Below are positions 33,115 to 37,672 of a stretch of 37,672 nucleotides of DNA, piece after piece; the stretch's first letter is position 1; every line of letters begins with the position of its first letter. Under the pieces are notes generated by a model. The model made no database searches. It had not been told where the DNA came from and saw only the letters and a list, made by a program, of their open reading frames with translations. Both the position numbers and the translations under genes were made by a program. The stretch is from Clostridia bacterium (GTDB taxonomy: Bacteria > Bacillota > DSM-12270 > Thermacetogeniales > Thermacetogeniaceae). The stretch lies in NCBI GenBank assembly GCA_902812385.1, contig CADDZD010000016.1:1-37672 (forward strand), read 5' to 3'.

Positions 33115-34806
33115 TTAAGCGCCTCCCACAACCCGGGCCCGGGCGTAGGTCCGCAGGACCCGGGTGACTTCCACCCGGACGGTTTTACCCACCAGGCTCC
33201 GCCCTTCCTCCACGTCGATGACAAAGCCATTCAGCCGGGCTATCCCGTTGCGGGGATTGGTGGCATGGGGCTCTTCCACCTTCAGTTCCAGAACCTGTCC
33301 GGCCTTGACGGGAGCCGCCAGGGCGGCGATTTCATCATGATTATGTAAACTTTTTATCACCACGTCGGAAAGATGTGAGCTCTCGTTCCCCTTGACGATA
33401 ATCCGCTTGCCGATTTCCTTCTCCAGCTCCCGGAGGTGGGAGCCTCCCCCACCGATGAGGAAGGCGGCCACACTCGGGTGCACCTGTACAAGAATGGCGG
33501 GAGCAGTGGTCTGCTCCGCCAGCTCCCTAATGTCGTGGCAGGCCTTCATGCTCACCGTTTCTTCCGATGCCACCCTCCCCTTACCCTCACAGTACGGGCA
33601 GGGACGCTCCAGCAGGCTGCTCAGGCTCGGCCTCACCTTCTTCCTGGTCAATTCCACAAGCCCCAGCTGGGTCAGCCCCAGGACGTACGCTCTGGTCTTG
33701 TCCTTTTTCAGTTCCTCCTCGAGCCGCCTCAAAATCTCCCCCCGGTGCTCCGCCCGCTCCATGTCGATAAAGTCAATGATGATGATCCCCCCAAGGTTCC
33801 GGAGACGGATCTGCCGGACGATTTCCTGTACCGCCTCAAGGTTGGTGCGGAAAACGGTCTCGGAAAAGTTTTTGCTCCCCACGTACTTGCCGGTGTTGAC
33901 GTCAATCACCGTCAATGCCTCCGCCTCATCGATCACCAGGTACCCGCCGCTGCGCAGCCAGACCTTGCGGCGGAGGGCGCGGTCGATCTCCTGATCAAGG
34001 CCGTATTCCTCCCAGACATCCGTCTCGGCCAGCCGCACCTTGCCGCGCAGGTGCGGCCCCAGTGCCATGAGAAGCTCCATGATCTTCTCGTAGGTCTCGG
34101 GATCGTTGACAATAAGGCGATCCACATCTTCCCCGAACAGGTCGCGCAGCACCCACGAAACAAGCTCCAGTTCCCGGTGGATCAGGGCCGGTGCGGAACT
34201 GCGGGCGGCTTTTTCCTGAATCCCTTTCCACAGCTCGTAGAGGGCCAGAACGTCCGCCTGCAGCTCCTCCTTGCTGACCCCCTCGGCGACGGTGCGCACG
34301 ATCAATCCCCGGCCGGGTATGCGCACCTCCTCGGCCAGGCTTTTCAAGCGTTCCCGCTCCTTTTCCGAACCGATCCGCCTGGAAACCCCGACGCAGTCAT
34401 AATCTGGCAGGAAAACCACATACCGCCCCGGCAGGGTTAACTGGGTCGTCACCCGGGCACCCTTGGTGCCGAACGGCTCCTTCACCACCTGGACCAGGAT
34501 CTCTTCACCCTCCCGGATCCGGTTCTGGATGGGTAGGGAAACTTCCCGCTTCACCGGGCCCCAGTCGGCCGGTTCCGGGGTGGTGTGAACATCTTCCACG
34601 TAAAGAAAGGCATTGCGCTCCAAACCGATGTTAACGAATGCGGCCTGCATCCCCGGCAGTACATTTTCGATCCTGCCCAGGTAGATATTGCCCGCCAGGC
34701 GTTTCTGAAAGGAACGCTCCAGGTATACTTCCACCAGCCTCCGGTCCTCAAGAACCGCGGCCTTGGTTTCCTCCCTTGTAACCCGTATCAGTATTTCTTT
34801 TAGCAT
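33115..34806 (-). CDS. rng: Ribonuclease G (RNase E/G family) with C-terminal TRAM-like domain
   Basis: Endoribonuclease for rRNA and mRNA processing. The S1 domain lies at about residues 35-125 (NIYLGRIENVLPGMQAAFVN). The catalytic core has the two metal-binding Asp in VIDVNTGKYVG and IIIIDFIDME, and the zinc link is PCPYCEGKGRV near 405. The last 65 residues (from VKAGQVLELKVEE through GIARLNGFVIDVEEG to RTYARARVV) resemble a TRAM RNA-binding domain. At 563 residues it is longer than E. coli RNase G. It follows DUF2344 by 21 bases. Confidence 0.94.
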   Translation of the reverse strand: MLKEILIRVTREETKAAVLEDRRLVEVYLERSFQKRLAGNIYLGRIENVLPGMQAAFVNIGLERNAFLYVEDVHTTPEPADWGPVKREVSLPIQNRIREGEEILVQVVKEPFGTKGARVTTQLTLPGRYVVFLPDYDCVGVSRRIGSEKERERLKSLAEEVRIPGRGLIVRTVAEGVSKEELQADVLALYELWKGIQEKAARSSAPALIHRELELVSWVLRDLFGEDVDRLIVNDPETYEKIMELLMALGPHLRGKVRLAETDVWEEYGLDQEIDRALRRKVWLRSGGYLVIDEAEALTVIDVNTGKYVGSKNFSETVFRTNLEAVQEIVRQIRLRNLGGIIIIDFIDMERAEHRGEILRRLEEELKKDKTRAYVLGLTQLGLVELTRKKVRPSLSSLLERPCPYCEGKGRVASEETVSMKACHDIRELAEQTTAPAILVQVHPSVAAFLIGGGGSHLRELEKEIGKRIIVKGNESSHLSDVVIKSLHNHDEIAALAAPVKAGQVLELKVEEPHATNPRNGIARLNGFVIDVEEGRSLVGKTVRVEVTRVLRTYARARVVGGA

Positions 34807-34827
34807 CTGTATTTTTACCTCGCAAAT

Positions 34828-35532
34828 CTATTCTTCCCACAGACCTCTCGTTTCCCCTAATGGGGTGACCAGCTGACCCCCCCGGAGCCGGTAGAGGCCG
34901 ACCCGGGTTACCATGGCGGGAAGCGGGGGTTCGGCCTCCCCCAGCTTCTCCCAGAGGGCCTCCAGGACGAGCCGCAGGGGGACTTCCCCCTCACCAACCT
35001 TCACCAGCAGATCAAGCACACCGCCTTGCGGCCGCTGCACGATACGGTCCTCCAGAATGCCCCGCTTCACATCAAAGACCTTCCCGTCTTTTTGGCGCTT
35101 TCTTAACCAGGGTTCGGCGCTTTCTCTCAAATCTTTCAACAGGCGCAGCCGGCCATCCGGCACTGCCTGCGGCGGCAGGGCCACCCGGTACCAGGCGCAG
35201 TCGATCACCCTGCTGAGGCCGGAAGCAAAGGGGGGAAGGGCAGCCATCCCCTTCGCCACCAGACCCTGCGGGAGCTGCCGGCCCAGCCGGTCCAGGCTTT
35301 GCTTAAGAGGCACAGCCTGCTCCAGCTCCAGGTCGAAATACTCGTTCAGGCCCGCCACACCGACACCCAGCGAAGGGCCGAAAGAAACCTTCGGGTGAGG
35401 GTTAAAGCCCTCCGTGTAAGCGAGGGGGAGGCCGGAGCGCCGCAACGCCCGGTTCAAGGCCCGCAGGACTTCCAGGTGCGAAAGAAACCTGGCAAGATCG
35501 ATTTTAGCATAGGCAATGCGGTACTTCGGCAT
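34828..35532 (-). CDS. DUF2344, radical SAM-linked protein
   Basis: A 234-residue protein of the TIGR03936/DUF2344 family, which occurs next to or fused with the radical SAM protein encoded upstream. The N-terminal YRIAYAKIDLARFLSHLEVL and GLPLAYTEGFNPHPKVSFGP are diagnostic. No catalytic motif is evident; the function is unknown, but the strict linkage to rng and the ribosomal genes suggests RNA or ribosome work. Confidence 0.9.
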   Translation of the reverse strand: MPKYRIAYAKIDLARFLSHLEVLRALNRALRRSGLPLAYTEGFNPHPKVSFGPSLGVGVAGLNEYFDLELEQAVPLKQSLDRLGRQLPQGLVAKGMAALPPFASGLSRVIDCAWYRVALPPQAVPDGRLRLLKDLRESAEPWLRKRQKDGKVFDVKRGILEDRIVQRPQGGVLDLLVKVGEGEVPLRLVLEALWEKLGEAEPPLPAMVTRVGLYRLRGGQLVTPLGETRGLWEE

Positions 35533-35625
35533 CGCTTTTCATCCTCTCCCCTGTATGGGGCTTCTCAGTCCCGCTCCCCGATAAACTTATATATGCACAA
35601 CAATTCCGGGGACCCGCATGCCGGG

Positions 35626-37512
35626 TTACGGCCGCTCCTCCGTAAACTTTCGTTCCCCGTCGCCTCCCACCAGGCGAGGGGACACACCCAGCCCCGGGCA
35701 GATCCCGCACCCTGTACAGCCGGCAAAGCGGCAGTCGGGAGTGGTCTCACCGGCCAGGGCTTTTCTGTGCTCCCTGATCAGGAACCTCCTGTCAACACCG
35801 CTGTCGATGATCTCCCAGGGAAGAACTTCATCGTAGTCCAGCCGGCGCCCGGCATAAAACTGTGGATCAAGCCCTGCCGCCTTAAAGCTCTCCTCCCACA
35901 GTGAAAACTTAAAGTGCTCCGTCCAGCCGTCAAACCTGCAGCCCCGGCGCCACGCCTCCTCCAAAACCCCGGCCAGACGGCGGTCTCCCCGGGCGAAAAC
36001 CGCCTCGATGAAGCTGGTCTCTATGTTATGCCAGTGGTATTCCGCTCCACTCCGCCTGACGAGATTGGCCGTGAACCTGTGCCTTGCCTCCAGGGTTTCC
36101 CGGGGCACCTGCCCCTCCCACTGGAAAGGGGTATGGGCCTTCGGCACAAAGGAAGCGGCGCTTACCGTCAGCCGCACCTTTTTCTTTCCTTTGAAAACAT
36201 CCCTGCCGGCCTGCCTCACCTTGCGAACCAGGTCGGCGATTCCTTCCAGGTCGGCCTGCTCTTCCGTAGGAAGCCCGATCATGAAATAAAGCTTGAGTGC
36301 CGTCCAGCCTGCTTCAAAAGCGGCCCGTGCCGCCTCCAAAAGGTCGGCCTCGGTGACCCCCTTGTTGATCACGTCCCGCAGCCGCTGGGTTCCTGCCTCC
36401 GGCGCAAAAGTCAGGCTGGTCCTGTGCACCCCGGGCAGGTTCCCTGCCACTCTAACGCTGAAAGAGTCCACCCGGAGGGAGGGAAGGGAAATACCCGTCC
36501 TGGTAACGCTGCACCGGTCCCGCAGGGAGGGGAGCAGTTCATCCAGCCCCTCGTAATCGAGGCTGCTCAGGGATACCAGGGATATTTCGTCATAACCGGT
36601 GCTTTTCACGATTTCACCGGCCTGGTGCTGCAGGACTTGGGGATCCCTTTCCCGGACAGGTCGGTAGATAATCCCAGCCTGGCAGAAGCGGCAGCCGCGG
36701 GTGCAGCCCCGGAACACCTCCACCATTCCCCGCTCGTGCACCGCCTCCGCCAGGGGGACAATGGGAGCCTCCGGGAAATAGGCGTCGTTTAAGTCTTTTA
36801 AGAGGCGGCGCTGCACCCTCTCCGGGGCACCGGCCTTAACAGGAAAAACCCTCCTGACCCTGCCTTTCTCCGTGTACTCGACCTCATACCAGCCGGGGAT
36901 GTAAACCCCCGGAATCTCACCAAGCCTCTCAAGCAGGGCAGGGCGTTCAGGGCGCCCCTCCCTTTCCTTGACCTGCTTGATAGCCTGCAGGACTTCCAGC
37001 AGGCTTTCTTCCCCCTCCCCGATCACAAAGGCGTCGAAAAAGGGAGCAAGGGGTTCCGGGTTGTAAACCGCCGGCCCGCCACCGATCACCAGTGGGTGGG
37101 TATCCGCACGCTCGCGGGCCCGCAGGGGAATACCGGCCAGATCAAGCATGTTTAAGATATTGGTGAAGGTCAACTCGTAGGGCAGGGTGAACCCCAGCAC
37201 ATCAAAGTCGGCAAGCGGCCGGCGTGATTCCAGGCTGAACAGCGGAAGCCCGCGCCTCCGGAGTTCCGCCTCCATGTCCGCTGCAGGGGCAAAAACCCGC
37301 TCCATCAGGTAATCGGCTTCCCGGTTGACCAGGCCGTACAGGATCTGCAGGCCGAGGTGGGACATCCCCACCTCGTACAGGTCGGGAAAGGCGAAGACCA
37401 TTTTTACTGCAACCCTGTCCCAGTTCTTCTTTACCGAGTTCCATTCGGTACCCAGGTAGCGGGCGGGTTTTTGTACCCGGGACAGGATCTCTTCAAACAG
37501 CGCTTTTTCCAA
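35626..37512 (-). CDS. B12-binding-like radical SAM protein (TIGR03960 family)
   Basis: Uncharacterised radical SAM enzyme. The N-terminal 200 residues form a Rossmann, cobalamin-binding-like domain (VFAFPDLYEVGMSHLGLQIL, then HPLVIGGGPAVYNPEPLAPF). The [4Fe-4S] SAM motif is CTRGCRFC near residues 270-277, followed by a TIM-barrel and a C-terminal Cys cluster (CRFAGCTGCGICPGL) that may hold a second cluster. The frame opens with GTG 37533, but GGGGAGG sits eight bases before TTG 37512, which is preferred. Substrate unknown; operon with DUF2344 and rng. Confidence 0.9.
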   Translation of the reverse strand: MEKALFEEILSRVQKPARYLGTEWNSVKKNWDRVAVKMVFAFPDLYEVGMSHLGLQILYGLVNREADYLMERVFAPAADMEAELRRRGLPLFSLESRRPLADFDVLGFTLPYELTFTNILNMLDLAGIPLRARERADTHPLVIGGGPAVYNPEPLAPFFDAFVIGEGEESLLEVLQAIKQVKEREGRPERPALLERLGEIPGVYIPGWYEVEYTEKGRVRRVFPVKAGAPERVQRRLLKDLNDAYFPEAPIVPLAEAVHERGMVEVFRGCTRGCRFCQAGIIYRPVRERDPQVLQHQAGEIVKSTGYDEISLVSLSSLDYEGLDELLPSLRDRCSVTRTGISLPSLRVDSFSVRVAGNLPGVHRTSLTFAPEAGTQRLRDVINKGVTEADLLEAARAAFEAGWTALKLYFMIGLPTEEQADLEGIADLVRKVRQAGRDVFKGKKKVRLTVSAASFVPKAHTPFQWEGQVPRETLEARHRFTANLVRRSGAEYHWHNIETSFIEAVFARGDRRLAGVLEEAWRRGCRFDGWTEHFKFSLWEESFKAAGLDPQFYAGRRLDYDEVLPWEIIDSGVDRRFLIREHRKALAGETTPDCRFAGCTGCGICPGLGVSPRLVGGDGERKFTEERP

Positions 37513-37558
37513 GCCGCATGCCTCCCCTTTCACTACCGCTATTTTACCGTTCCACCTT

Positions 37559-37578
37559 TTGTAGAAAAATATCTACAA
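37559..37578. other. Inverted repeat in the upstream region of the radical SAM gene
   Basis: TTGTAGA (37559-37565) / TCTACAA (37572-37578) around six A/T-rich bases, about 45 bases before the gene start: a possible operator or small hairpin. The remaining 37579-37672 shows no recognisable gene. Confidence 0.3.
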
Positions 37579-37672
37579 GGCTTCCTGCTTCATCCACCGG
37601 CACCGGCTGAGGCCTGCAACCTCCGGTGTCCACAGGCGTGAATTCCCGCGGAACTCGCGGTACATTTTTATT

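Overview
The window looks like chromosome of an anaerobic, spore-lineage Firmicute (class Clostridia), probably a Thermoanaerobacterales or Peptococcaceae-type acetogen or syntroph. The basis is the order radical SAM/DUF2344 - rng - rplU - prp - rpmA - obgE - proB - proA - nadD - yqeK - rsfS - leuS, an L27 protein with the Firmicute-type cleavable N-terminus, a leuS T-box leader and a six-subunit Ech [NiFe] hydrogenase. The species assignment is inference. Most genes lie on the minus strand; rpsT, pfkA, the XRE regulator, the APC permease and a broken PadR gene are on the plus strand.

Layout. 1-8000: rpsT, holA, a small unknown gene, pfkA, comEC, an HtrA protease with tatA, then an orphan two-repeat CRISPR-like array. 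8000-11500: a c-di-GMP module, in which a GEMM-type riboswitch with its own terminator precedes a GAF-HD-GYP gene and a FapA/DUF342 gene. 11500-12800: repeats, an XRE regulator and two candidate tiny genes. 12800-18300: the echA-F operon with a strong terminator and a structured leader. 18300-22400: a leuS-ogt-comEA operon behind a consensus promoter and a T-box leader. 22400-25440: an HD-GYP gene, rsfS, yqeK, an RRM protein and nadD. 25500-31100: permease, proA, proB, obgE, rpmA. 31100-37533: prp, rplU with an L21-type leader, a PadR pseudogene, rng, DUF2344 and a radical SAM gene.

Two observations stand out. First, a complete tRNA-Ala(GGC) gene with encoded CCA sits inside the leuS T-box leader, apparently in the loop of stem III, between the CUC specifier domain and the antiterminator. 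The leader is transcribed from a perfect TTGACA-17-TATAAT promoter, so the tRNA and the leucine switch share one transcript. Second, a dispersed family of about 140-290 bp palindromic elements (full or partial copies at 1.6-2.0, 11.5-11.9, 24.7 and 31.5-31.8 kb) shares 13-bp terminal inverted repeats. It shows compensatory base changes between copies, a tandem-GA hairpin, and an exchangeable apical module ending in GCACTCAA/TTGAGTGC. The copies lie beside or inside regulatory leaders, including the rplU-prp intercistronic region and the ribosome-binding-site hairpin of the RRM gene.

Functionally the window is mostly housekeeping: translation and ribosome assembly, proline and NAD synthesis, and DNA uptake and repair. 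It also carries one energy-conserving membrane hydrogenase and a c-di-GMP signalling unit. No cas genes, transposase or prophage genes were recognised.
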